Origin: Thermomucor indicae-seudaticae
Taxonomy: Eukaryota; Mucoromycota; Mucoromycetes; Mucorales; Lichtheimiaceae
DNA length: 47,782 nt
Assembly (NCBI GenBank): GCA_000787465.1
Contig: JSYX01000250.1
Coordinates: 1 to 47,782 of the forward strand
Direction of reading: 5' to 3'
The notes beneath the pieces were generated by a model. That model was not told the DNA's origin. It searched no databases and saw only the letters and a program-made list of their open reading frames with translations. Shown one piece after another: positions 39,091-47,782 of this stretch (positions are counted from its first letter, which is position 1; each line of letters begins with the position of its first letter). Made by a program: the position numbers and the translations under genes.

Positions 39091-40164
39091 CCAAATCCTG
39101 TATGTTGACTGTGAAAGCTTGTTTTGTACCCCTAATTTTAGGCCAATTTTTGCAACTGGTTGGCACCGTAAAGGCGCTAACTTTGGTTTTGTCATAGAAC
39201 CAAACGTCCAAATAAACACTAAGTTACACGAATATAATAGTTATGTCTTCCATTTTGACCCACAGTTTTTGGTGCATCAAACAGATCCAAAAGCTTTGAC
39301 AGTCGAGATGATATGATGGGAAATAGATCATGCAAGAATAAACGCTAAAACTAATGTTCAAGGCACGTGCAAGCTGAATAAGATGAACAATCTACCACAG
39401 GATACAAACAAAGCCAATACCAAGACTACGCGTAAGTTCCCAGGGCTCCTTGCAAACCACGACTATGCACAAGACATATATCATAAACGGAATGCTCAAT
39501 TAGAGTTATGGCCTAGTCGGTCGAATTTTGTGAGTTACAGATGAAATACTTATGCTGGCGAGAAGACAAGCTCTTTGTCATATTCTACTTCTATACATGT
39601 GAACGAACCCTGTCTGCTCGCACCGCTTGCTTGCTTGCTTCATCAATTTCGACGTTAGCGTCGAAGCTAGTGTATTGGTAAGCATGACTCGAGTCAAATT
39701 TTTAGATTGTCCTACTATTCGTACTATTGGCGCGTAGTTTGGAGCAAAGGAAAAGTAGGTAATTTATGCATCGCACGTGTATTCCATGTTGCAGACCCTT
39801 TTCATTTATTCGGGTTTAAATAACCTTTGAAGTTCTACTTTCCTGTATAGTCTTATTTGCAGCCTGGATCTCTCGCCGTACGCGGACTCTTATAGTGCGA
39901 CCTGGTGTAAGACTTCTGACAAGTCGATGGAACATGTCTTGTAGCAGTCGAACTTTGGTATGCACCGGAACCTATCAAACTATTGAGGGAAAAAAAGTGT
40001 AAGTCAATGGATTTTGTAATGGAAAAGTATCGGTCCCTGTTCTGCTATTGTGTTTCTACTTCGGTGAAAATTCAAAAAAGACGAGTAAGCTTATTCCTTA
40101 CACGTTGCGCAAAAATGAAAAAACGAATTACCGGGTGACCACCGGGTCAACTGGTCTTTAGAAG
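39091..40164. other. Intergenic region left of the tRNA gene
   Basis: No gene recognised. Short low-complexity tracts occur, for example GCTTGCTTGCTT at about 39625-39640. A TTTTGG-rich segment near 39265-39300 faintly resembles the foldback arms. Confidence 0.4.
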
Positions 40165-40239
40165 AGCCCGACGGGGGACTCGAACCCCCAACCTTGAGAT
40201 TAAGAGTCTCACGCTCTAGGCCAATTGAGCTAGCCGGGC
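40165..40239 (-). tRNA. tRNA-Lys (anticodon CTT)
   Basis: Read on the minus strand, the acceptor stem GCCCGGC pairs with GTCGGGC (one G-T pair). The D-arm is TAGCTCAATTGG. The anticodon stem TGAGA/TCTCA encloses the 7-nt loop CTCTTAA with anticodon CTT. The T-arm is GGGGGTTCGAGTCCCCC. A- and B-box promoter sequences are intact and there is no intron. Confidence 0.96.
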
Positions 40240-41294
40240 CTCTTGTTTAGGGATATCATTCAATTTTAGATAAGCTAAGAAAAATAACCTGCCTATGCGT
40301 CAGTCTTACATAGATGCTATTACACTCTGCAGTAATTTCAAAGCACATTGTGTCAAGTAAACCATTTGCCATGTCTTTTTTATTTGCCACTGCCTCCGTA
40401 TCCATTGAGTTGTGATTAGCCACGATGCATTTTGTCGTGAGTCTTAAATTTGTTTCAAGTATTCTTCAATCTTCAGATTTCATGCATGCAGGACCTGACA
40501 TACCCTTCGTTCTTGACATTGCGTAATCCGGTGCCAGAACATTTTTTGATATGTCGCCTTCCGTTGCGTTCAGGTGAAGCTTCGTCAGAAGAAACTCGCC
40601 ATGGGTTTCTTTTCCCATTAGCCACTGATGTCGATCTGCATGTAACAAGTCCACTGCTTTCTTGCAAAGGGCTTGAAAGTCTGTAGGCCATAAAGTTAAG
40701 TAGCGCTCGAAGCGGAAACGGTCAACGGTGACGGAGCAGAACCAGCCTGACTATTTGGCTTCAGTTGAGAGGGCATACCAGAAACTGAGGTATTGCATAC
40801 CCACTTGAAGGAGTCTCTTAACAGTTATCCCAGGCAATCAGTGCGCAAAACATCGATCGCCTTAGTAGAAATCCGGAAGGTACTGCTGGAAGACGACGGC
40901 ACATAATTTGCAGTATAACATCGCGGTACTCATGTTACGAACGCGTTACGTGAAATATGTCACATCTTTACTATTATTTTGAATTTCAAGCACTCTTAAT
41001 GTGCCGTCGAAAGTTTCGTAGGCGTTACAAGTGCTGGCAACACTCCGGGTTCGCAGCGTAAGTTGACCAACAAGCAGAAGGCCACAACGCGAAACCGTTG
41101 TCATAGAAGCGCTCAAACAAAGAATAGATCTAAAACAAGTAATCTATACTGTTCAAGCTCTTCAAAATTGTCAAAAGAAACTTTATGCATTTATTCTGCG
41201 TGATTCGGCTATGAATGCCCACTAGAACGTAAATCAATGTCTTGAGGTATATTTACACATGCAGATATACAGATGACGAGAATGTGTTGGGATG
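40240..41294. other. Intergenic region right of the tRNA gene
   Basis: No gene recognised. Overlapping frames of 62-78 residues on both strands at 40450-40691 look like chance. Confidence 0.4.
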
Positions 41295-42538
41295 TTATCG
41301 CTTCAGTTCCGCAAGCCGCTCTTGTTCAGCTTGTCTCAGTTTCATGAGGGTGATAGCTTCGTAATCTTTATCAGATAATGTCGAGGGATCTCGGAACGAC
41401 GTCTATAAGCAACTATTAATAAAACCATTTTCATCGTCACTATATTATTTGCACATCTGTTACTTACATTAAATGCTGGTATTTGTACTTTTTTGAAGAG
41501 GGACGGTTGACTTTTATCGGTTGCGAATAAGGGTTTCCCAGACGGACGGGTTTCACGGGTGCTAAAACTACGGAGTTCCGCGACCTTCTCTTTTGCTTCT
41601 CGCATACGCTTTTGATCTTCTTTGATCCTTGTGACCAAGGCAGGTTCCTGACCAGTTGCCCAATCGATAGTTTCAAACGGTTCCAAAGCTGCATGGGTAT
41701 CCTTGCTTGTCAGAACGGCATGCTAACGAAATGAAAGGTTAGCAGATATTCTAGGGGTCACCATAATTACAATATACATACAGCATCATGAATTGTCTTG
41801 AAGACGACCAGAGCACTACCCTTTTTCTTTTCGGAGAGTGCGATCGTATCTACGGCTCCTACTTGTGAAAGAATACGGCGCAGATCCTCTTCCGTAAACG
41901 TGTGCTTCTTGCGTTTCCATTTTATTTTCAGTGCACAATCGATTTCAGTTGGTTCGGGTATAGCTATAAAGGTTTGTATGTGAGTATGTGCGAATGAAAT
42001 AAAGCCATCCTTTGTTACATACCTTCTTCTTTAGGCTTTTCTGCCTCACGCCATTCCTCTCGTCGTTTGGCACCTTCCGCTCGAAGCCGCGCAAGTTCAG
42101 CACGATATTGAGCTTCGGCTTGCATTTGGTCCATCTTTGCCTTTTTCGCAATCCTCTCTCGTTCCTCCAGCTCTTCCCGCGCTCGTCTTCGTTTAGCATC
42201 CATTTCCATTTCCTTCTTCTTCCGATCTAATCGTGCCTTCAAAAGCTGATCATACGCAGCTCGTGCCTGCTTGTCTTTCAGGACTTCATAAGCTTCGGAT
42301 AGTTTGTGAAAGAGTGCAGCTAGAGTATTCCCAATGTGTGAGCAAATTGCGCATATGAATATAGTACATTACAGTCAGCATTTTTCCTACCTGCATCTGG
42401 ACTAGGATTCTTGTCCGGATGGACTTTGAGTGCTTTCACTCTGTATGCTTTGGTAATCTCCTTTTCGGATGCTTCCAGCTGCACCCCCAATAACTCATAG
42501 TAATCGATGTTGGCGTCAAACTGTTTAGGACCGGGCAT
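41295..42538 (-). CDS. J-domain protein with RRM, DNAJC17/Cwf23-like
   Basis: J-protein linked to the spliceosome; fission yeast Cwf23 and human DNAJC17 share this layout. Exons (minus): 42538-42391, 42319-42023, 41963-41782, 41722-41468, 41402-41295 (329 residues). The J domain starts at ~11 ([20 protein letters not shown]) and has the HPD motif at 40-42 ([12 protein letters not shown]), continuing as [21 protein letters not shown] long charged coiled coil follows ([20 protein letters not shown]). An RRM-like domain comes next ([20 protein letters not shown], then [15 protein letters not shown]). The C-terminal helix is [20 protein letters not shown]. Domain order and length match DNAJC17. 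The HPD motif indicates it can stimulate Hsp70 ATPase. Confidence 0.94.
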
Positions 42539-42980
42539 GCTTTTGGGAAAAGATCACAGTGAAAGATGGAGAAATGGAGTCAGTCGGACTTTGGTTTCTT
42601 TTTGCCGCAAATGGTCTGCAAGATGTGGAATCCATGCTTAGCGTAATGAACTTAAAGAAAAACCTTTATTAAATAAACAAGGTCGAGCGAATTTGGCCTG
42701 TAAAATCAATTCATGGAAATCGTAACCAGGGAGCTATACTATTCGCGAGCTTAATATGAGATCTGCTGGGTGCCGGATACATTCGTACGGCCCGCATGCC
42801 CTATCTTCGCTTCAGGAGTCGTTAAGTTCATCAGTAACAACTGGAAACGCATGCCTCTCGAGATCTGTAACCTAAGCGTGTTACGATCATTTTCTTCCAA
42901 TGAAAGCGTCGCAGTACGTAATCAGTCCATTTTGGCTTCAGATTATGCGTTTTAAAAGAAAAGGCATGGGTCTATTCGGT
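42539..42980. other. Intergenic region between DNAJC17-like gene and snoRNA host gene
   Basis: Divergent promoter region; no gene recognised. Small frames on both strands have no support. Confidence 0.4.
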
Positions 42981-43211
42981 TTTACTTCTCTCCATCGCCT
43001 CTTCCCCCCCCCCCCGAGAAGAAGGAACTGTTACGATGAACCTAACCTGATGACGACGGAGTCTTCGTGAAGCGTGTTTCTGTCGGCGCTTAGTGACTTC
43101 GGAAAGACGGCTATAAAGCTGGGGCGCAGACGAAAAAATTTTTTTGCGAGGACCTTTCTCGTCCTCAAACAAACCCAAGGTAAGGCTCATTCCCTCATTC
43201 GACTCTTCAGG

Positions 43212-43295
43212 GAGGAAGCATGTGATGCTTTCTATTATTCAAACTAGAGTTTCTGAATACCTGTGTTGCAAAACCTTCACAACTGATGCTTCCTC
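43212..43295 (+). ncRNA. Box C/D snoRNA, snR78-like
   Basis: Closed by a perfect 9-bp terminal stem (GAGGAAGCA with TGCTTCCTC). Box C-like GTGATGC is at 43222, box D' CTGA at 43253 and box D CTGA at 43283. The guide before D' (43239-43250, TCAAACTAGAGT) is complementary to 12 nt of 25S rRNA. By the box D+5 rule it selects the uridine known as Um2421 in yeast, the snR78 target. rRNA sequence and numbering are from general knowledge of S. cerevisiae. Confidence 0.85.
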
Positions 43296-43417
43296 ATTGT
43301 TTTCCTGCTCTGATTTTCAGTAATGGATTCTGATGCTTGCTTCATTTTAGGATGGCGTCATCTGCTCGCTGGATGCCCTCTTGAGTGTAAGTATTCTAGC
43401 GTCTTACGGGGCATGTC

Positions 43418-43510
43418 GGGAAGACTTGAGGGATGATAGATATTTTTGTTGGAATTACCGCCTGACGTATCTTGATGATATTTAATGGCTGTTTACTGAC
43501 ACGTCTTCCC
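43418..43510 (+). ncRNA. Box C/D snoRNA, snR77-like
   Basis: An 8-bp terminal stem (GGGAAGAC with GTCTTCCC) encloses box C (GGATGATA), box D' CTGA at 43462, box C' TGATGAT and box D CTGA at 43496. The D' guide (43450-43461, TGGAATTACCGC) pairs perfectly with the universal 18S segment GCGGTAATTCCA. The D+5 position falls on the uridine methylated as Um578 in yeast 18S, the snR77 target. Confidence 0.93.
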
Positions 43511-43653
43511 TTGCTGCCCACGCTTTATTCAATGTGCAGTGACTAACCCTTCGTAAAGTAATTCTCTAGATTCTGTGTCGCGATTAGGAACTGGCATTCG
43601 CGGTGGCTTTGCAAAGATGAGTAAATCTTTTTTTCTCGTTTTGTCTATGACTT

Positions 43654-43736
43654 GGGAGAGATGACGTTAGATGACGAGTCGGAAGAGTTTTTCGCTGTCG
43701 AAACATTTTTCTTTCTATGCGCTTTTTACCTGACCC
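43654..43736 (+). ncRNA. Box C/D snoRNA, snR75-like
   Basis: Box C AGATGAC at 43659, a guide TTAGATGACGAG at 43667-43678, and a degenerate D' box CGGA at 43680; box D CTGA at 43730. A short GGG/CCC stem closes it. The guide is complementary to 12 nt of 25S rRNA, and the fifth nucleotide before D' (C at 43675) pairs with the guanosine known as Gm2288, the yeast snR75 target. The weak stem and degenerate D' lower confidence; the guide match is strong. Confidence 0.75.
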
Positions 43737-43875
43737 TTTCTTTCATTATCCAAGAGTTCTTTGACTTTTGTTGGGAACTAAGCTAATACATCTGCTTTCT
43801 AGGTGTTCCACCTATGCTTCTTGTGTGTTCATTGGGATTTGGATACTGCCGTATGTGATGAAGGTAGGATATCTC

Positions 43876-43944
43876 AAATGCATGATGCCGGGTCATTGTT
43901 AAGGATGACTCATAAAATTGACAAGCATATGTCTGATGCTTTGT
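43876..43944 (+). ncRNA. Box C/D snoRNA, snR74/U27-like
   Basis: Box C ATGATGC at 43882, a C'-like GGATGAC at 43903 and box D CTGA at 43933, with a short flanking stem (GCA with TGC). The D guide GACAAGCATATG (43920-43931) is complementary to 12 nt near the 5' end of 18S rRNA. The D+5 position selects adenosine 28 (yeast numbering), the target of snR74 and of vertebrate U27. Confidence 0.88.
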
Positions 43945-44104
43945 GAGGACAACTTTTAGACCTGAAAAACTGACCCGTCATCGTGTCATGTTGAATACTT
44001 GATCTTTTTACTAATCGCGTAATTCTTCCAGGTTGCGCCGTGTTCTTCAAGGTGAATGTATCCTACAAAGGTAATTATCGATTCCGTACTATTACATTCT
44101 CTTT

Positions 44105-44193
44105 GGTCGCAAAGGATGAGCACTTCAAACATCTCACGACAGTCTTCCGAGAACCCGTGTGGATATCTAAATAACCCAACTGTCTGAGCGACC
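44105..44193 (+). ncRNA. Box C/D snoRNA, snR73-like
   Basis: A 6-bp terminal stem (GGTCGC with GCGACC) encloses box C-like GGATGAG at 44114, a degenerate D' CCGA at 44147 and box D CTGA at 44184. The D' guide around TCTCACGACAGTC (44132-44144) places the D+5 nucleotide (G at 44142) opposite C2959 of 25S rRNA, the yeast snR73 target, with one A-C mismatch to the yeast sequence. The D guide (around AACCCAACT) points at position 2948, also with one A-C mismatch to yeast. Confidence 0.8.
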
Positions 44194-44312
44194 TTTTTCT
44201 TTTTCTTTAAAGACTCATCAACAGCTGTGTGCTAACTGATGGAATTGTAGGTATGTGTAGGCTCTATTTGCCTTGGTTTCAACTTGGCTTTGCTAGAAAT
44301 TATATTGTGGTT

Positions 44313-44516
44313 TTAATAAAATAAACAACTTCGTTTAAAATAAGTAGAGCTTTCTTGCTTTATCTTGGAGTCTCCGCTTCTCAATTTGTGAGGTGTGCAG
44401 CAAAGAGCGTTGTGTAGACTAATCTCTGTCCCTCTTTCTTGCAAGTGGCGTGACTTTGAGGAACAGAGCTTTTCTGCCGGTGTCAAAGATGCTATTAGGT
44501 TGTCCATTGGATCCAT
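44313..44516 (-). CDS. Possible small protein gene
   Basis: A 67-residue frame begins MDPMDNLIASLTPAEKLCSS. A second frame over the same 3' part reads QIEKRRLQDKARKLYLF before a stop, which looks more protein-like. This suggests an undetected intron or a two-exon gene rather than the single frame. It overlaps the presumed 3' end of the snoRNA host gene on the other strand. Not recognised; could be chance. Confidence 0.25.
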   Translation of the reverse strand: MDPMDNLIASLTPAEKLCSSKSRHLQERGTEISLHNALCCTPHKLRSGDSKIKQESSTYFKRSCLFY

Positions 44517-44801
44517 GTTTTCAAACTGCAGGACAGAAGCATCATAACGTTAATATTTAACAATTTACATCTTCATAAACTAAGCAATTTACATATGTAA
44601 ATAAGTCCGCCATGACGAATATGCTTACGAATGTCATTTCATGTCTTTCTTCGTTCGTATACTATCTCGACGTTCCTTTGATCTCGGTCAACAACTTCCA
44701 CAAAATTCGCAAGCTGAGTTTTCATTGGGCACAATAACAGCCCCAGTCAGAGCCTTTTCTCCCTCGCTTTTGCACTTGCTATACCACATTTCGGACAAAC
44801 A

Positions 44802-46654
44802 ATGGCACATCCTTGGAGAGCTTACGGCACACCTCCACCTCCACCGCCACCGCCACCACAAGGAGTCCCGATGTCTGGCTCGCCTTACCCGAATCCTCCA
44901 AACACGGAACAATATCGCTGGGATAGCCAACATCGTCGACGCTCTCGTAGCCCGAACCGTCATGGCTACAGACGTAGTCCACCTTATTCTGATCGAAGAG
45001 ACCGAGATTACAGTTCACGTTATTATGATGATTACCAACAGCAAGACGTAAGATGCCCATCGTAGAAAATCTCAGCATTTCTACAAAGAAGGGCACCCAC
45101 CATGAGGAGTTAGTTTAAAAGTTCATGGCGGTCTAACTGCAGCTTTCACGATATAAAAAAAGAGGCGACGAAGGTATCGACGGTACGAGGATGAGCAACC
45201 TGCTCCGCCCAACATTAATGTCGTGCTTCGAAATCTGCCAGACAGTGCGGAAGAAGATGAAGTATGAACGTAGCCTTTATGGCAATCTTGATTACCCACT
45301 TACAACATAATATATTTGTAGATCCAAAGAACGCTTGATGCTATGGAGGCCAGTGTAGACGAAGTGACTCTTATTAGAGACCGTAATACAGGTGGGTGGA
45401 ACCCGGGAATATTCCAACGCGGTGCAATTTGCATTCCCTTTCTGCGATATCAACAGAAAGAGAAAGGAAGTTCATCAAAAGAGATAATATGTAACTTACT
45501 GGCTTGTTTGTTCATAGGCGAATCGAGAAAATTTGCGTTCGTCCGATTTACCAGTGTTGGCCACGCCATTCAGTTTGTGGAGAAACATTATCCTCATTTT
45601 TACATGGGTCAATGCCGTGTCCGAGTCGATTACTGTCACAAGGATGGCGGCAGAGAAGACAAGATAGAGTGGCGATGCCCACGGGTATGCACAACCTTTG
45701 CTTGTACGCTGTATAATGGTTACTTATTTATCGAGACGCTTGCAGTGCAACAAATTCAATGACGAATCCCGTCGTCTATGCGTTGAATGCCGCACGCCAT
45801 TTGAACGTAAAGATTACAGTTGATCAACTTTAGTCCAGTGCGCAGGGATTTGGTTTCTCACGGTGGTGACTGACTGGTAATAGACTCGAAAGCACAAAAG
45901 AGATCGAAGGAAACAGAGTCGATGGAGATCAATGATGGTGCAAAAGACGTCTCGTACTCGGCGAACAACATGTTGCTGCTAAGGAATCTGGATAACCTTT
46001 CTTCTGAGGAGTCCATCTATCAGGCTGTCGAAGGCTTCCGTGGTATACGCCGAGCACTCTTGATCCGAGACAAGTTGACCAAAATGTCATGCGGGTTCGC
46101 TTTTCTGGAATTTGACAATCCAGAGGTACGCATTCGCCGCGAGAATACATATCAGCTTAGATTACACTGACGGAGGGGCCTTAAGCTGGCCACTGAGGCA
46201 ATGGCCAGAATGGGTGACAATTTTACTGTGGATAACAGCAAGCCCAATGTGTCCTATGCAAGCCCTGAAAGCTTCATACCAGTTTACGTCTCTTCGGAAT
46301 GGGCCGTACAAGCGGACATTCCTGAGGGTCTTTGGATGTACAGGGACGAGCAAGCTTATGCATCTGAGTTCTCTCCAAGAATCATCCAGGAGCGCCAGCG
46401 AAAGGAAGAAGAAAGGAGAAAAGCTGAAGAGGAAAGAAAAGCCAAAGAGGAAGAGAGCAAAAAGAAGGCCGACAAAGGTAAACGAGGAAGTCTAATGTCA
46501 CTTTATGCGTCTGAACATTTTATATTCAGTAGCGGTAGTAGCGGAAGATTCTCTTGAAGACGACTTGAGTGCATTTTATGCAAACATGGGAGATATCTTG
46601 GCTGATGACAATGACGATTCTGCTGCTGACATCTTCTCTGTACCAAAAGTTTAA
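44802..46654 (+). CDS. RNA-binding protein with RRM-zinc finger-RRM, RBM5/RBM10-like
   Basis: Likely pre-mRNA splicing regulator. Exons: 44802-45047, 45163-45261, 45322-45391, 45518-45684, 45746-45806, 45884-46125, 46186-46477, 46530-46654 (433 residues). A poly-Pro run and an Arg/Ser/Tyr-rich N-terminus lead into RRM1 (NINVVLRNLPDSAEEDEI; RNP1 RKFAFVRF). A RanBP2-type zinc finger follows (WRCPRCNKFNDESRRLCVEC, Cys 192, 195, 206, 209). RRM2 comes next (NNMLLLRNLDNLSSEESIYQ; RNP1 CGFAFLEF). The C-terminus is a Glu/Lys/Arg-rich coiled coil and an acidic tail. The RRM-ZnF-RRM order is specific to RBM5/6/10, but no OCRE or G-patch domain follows. Exon 2's acceptor is an A-rich AAAG, chosen because it keeps phase. 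Confidence 0.9.
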
Positions 46655-46872
46655 GAGAGAGAAAATGTGCTCCTCTTCATGATGAAAAAATAAAATTCAA
46701 TCTTAAAGTAAACTTATCTTTGTTTTTTGCATGACAGAAAGCCAAACGTTATGTCAATAAAAGCTGTACAAGTAGTTGGCTTACTGAAGAAGGGAAACAT
46801 CGTTGATAGCGAAGAGGGTTGTAAAAGAGCTAACACTTGGCTAAAGGTCCTTCATAAGCGACTCTTTTTTTT

Positions 46873-47318
46873 TTACTTGGAGCTGGTGTACTTGGTGACA
46901 GCCTTGGTGCCTTCAGAGACAGCGTGCTTGGCGAGTTCACCAGGGAGAATGAGACGGACGGCAGTCTGGATTTCACGGGACGAGATGGTCGAGCGCTTGT
47001 TGTAGGCAGCAAGCTTGGAAGCCTCAGTAGCGATGCGTTCGAAAATGTCGTTCACGAAGGAGTTCAAGATGGACATGGCCTTGTTGGAAATACCAGTGTC
47101 GGGGTGGACTTGCTTCAAGACACGATAGATGTAAGACGAGTAGGTTTCCTTGCGGGCGACCTTTCTCTTCTTGTCACCCTTGACCTTCTTTTCAGCGGTC
47201 TTGGAAGGCGCTATACAAAAATCACAATGATTAGCGTCATGAGATTTTAAAGCACGGATCTTGTACACAATTTACCTTTACCAGCGGTGGTCGATTTAGC
47301 GTCAGCTTTGCCAGCCAT
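46873..47318 (-). CDS. H2B: Histone H2B
   Basis: Core nucleosome histone. Exons (minus): 47318-47276 and 47210-46873, giving 126 residues. The N-terminal tail is Lys-rich ([20 protein letters not shown]); the histone fold is canonical ([60 protein letters not shown]). The C-terminal helix carries the conserved Lys ([13 protein letters not shown]) that is ubiquitinated in other fungi. A 65-bp intron splits codon 15. Transcribed divergently from H2A across a 369-bp shared promoter. Confidence 0.99.
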
Positions 47319-47687
47319 TGTGGGGAGATTGCGTAAGAGTTGAAAGAAAGAAAAGGAAAAGTCATCGGCTGCCAGCTGCGGTTTATACGCTTTTATACTC
47401 CGCCGATCCGTTTTTGTGTGACGTACGCACTTGCTCATTCTTTGCATAGCAGGCGATAAAAACGTGACAACACGAAAATGACACGAATTGAGCCCGAATT
47501 AGCACTCATAAAACATGTTGACGACAACAAAATAAAAGTGAAAAGGCGAGTGTTTTCTGTTGTCTGGGGTCGCATTGCGCGTCATTCACCATTGGCATAT
47601 CGGGGATTGAAAAATTCACTATAAAAACCGCTGTTTCATTAACAGATCTTCCGCACTTCTTCACCCAAAAGTTACTTACTATACATC
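47319..47687. promoter_or_regulatory. Divergent H2B/H2A promoter
   Basis: The 369 bp between the two start codons serve both genes. A TATA-like element for H2B lies around 47390-47398 (TATAAAA on the minus strand) and one for H2A around 47620-47626 (TATAAAA on the plus strand). An ATTGG (inverted CCAAT) lies near 47592. Divergent H2A-H2B pairs are standard in fungi and give matched S-phase expression. Confidence 0.7.
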
Positions 47688-47782
47688 ATGTCTGGAGGCA
47701 AATCTGGAGGCAAGTCTGCTGCTGCTGGTTCCAAGGCCCAAACCCGTTCCGCCAAGGCCGGTCTTCAATTCCCTGTTGGTCG
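47688..47782 (+). CDS. H2A: Histone H2A, 5' end only (cut by window end)
   Basis: The first 31 codons read MSGGKSGGKSAAAGSKAQTR, then SAKAGLQFPVGR. SAKAGLQFPVGR is the invariant start of the H2A histone fold. The rest lies beyond the window, so variant status (for example the SQ tail of H2A.X type) cannot be judged. Divergent partner of the H2B gene. Confidence 0.98.
   Translation, partial: MSGGKSGGKSAAAGSKAQTRSAKAGLQFPVG

Larger units (their letters stand above)
42985..44335 (+). ncRNA. Non-coding multi-intron snoRNA host gene
   Basis: A plus-strand series of good splice sites without a conserved open frame. Donors are at 43180, 43387, 43621, 43863 and 44071; matching acceptors end at about 43350 (or 43320), 43539, 43802, 44031 and 44250. 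A possible extra small intron starts at 43558. Each of the five larger introns holds one box C/D RNA, described separately. The exons are short (about 20-60 nt) and carry stops in every frame, as in the vertebrate UHG/GAS5 type of host gene. The probable 5' end lies in a pyrimidine tract with a long C run (about 42985-43016). AATAAA-like signals near 44315-44325 may mark the 3' end. Transcript ends are inferred. Confidence 0.75.

Noticed and set aside
38730..39219. Open frames on both strands (68 aa plus, 106 aa minus) sharing a KVFGDSA peptide
   Set aside because: The shared peptide results from the inverted repeat; there is no start context, domain or splice structure.
42972..43190. 72-codon minus frame near the snoRNA host start
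   Set aside because: It overlaps the likely host promoter and first exon, translates the homopolymer C run as poly-Gly, and shows no recognisable domain.

Overview
The window is nuclear DNA from a filamentous fungus, most likely a member of Mucoromycota (Mucorales-like). The evidence is dense genes on both strands with many GT-AG introns of about 40-180 nt, a secreted pepsin-type protease of zygomycete style, and intron-split histone H2B. Animal-like genes such as a dysbindin-like protein, a tetraspanin, JMJD4 and DNAJC17 sit beside ordinary fungal housekeeping genes. No prokaryotic, viral or CRISPR feature was seen. The phylum is an inference; nothing in the window names the species.

Left part (1-18.5 kb). 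A dysbindin-like gene (to 2418) is followed by a secreted aspartic protease (minus), a low-information stretch with coding-like scraps, and PAB1 (five exons). Next come an eight-exon MFS transporter, a small one-helix membrane protein, an unknown coiled-coil protein, a CKS1 gene with a long N-terminal extension, and two small convergent membrane-protein genes.

Middle (18.5-38.5 kb). After about 2.3 kb without a supported gene come a tetraspanin (seven exons), a JMJD4-type JmjC hydroxylase, a large Ser/His/Gln-rich protein and the U5 snRNP protein Dim1/Dib1, whose second coding exon appears to be only 3 nt. On the minus strand there are a P-loop GTPase-like/RasGEF fusion (14 exons), a Kap123/importin-4 type karyopherin (12 exons) and a single-exon F-box protein.

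Right part (38.5-47.8 kb). This holds a roughly 300-bp foldback inverted repeat, tRNA-Lys(CTT), a DNAJC17-like J-protein (minus), a non-coding snoRNA host gene, an RBM5/RBM10-like splicing protein, and a divergent H2B/H2A pair cut off by the window end.

The strongest discovery is the snoRNA host gene at about 43.0-44.3 kb. Five introns carry box C/D snoRNAs whose guides match, in order, the targets of yeast snR78, snR77, snR75, snR74 and snR73. That is the order of the S. cerevisiae snR78-72 polycistron, here arranged as intron-encoded RNAs. Many genes in the window serve RNA biology (Pab1, Dim1, the DNAJC17-like and RBM5-like splicing proteins, the snoRNA host), but they are separate transcription units and no operon-like system is implied.

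Exon models were built by hand from splice signals and reading phase. Those reported with exon lists sum to a multiple of three and give full-length family proteins, except where doubt is stated.
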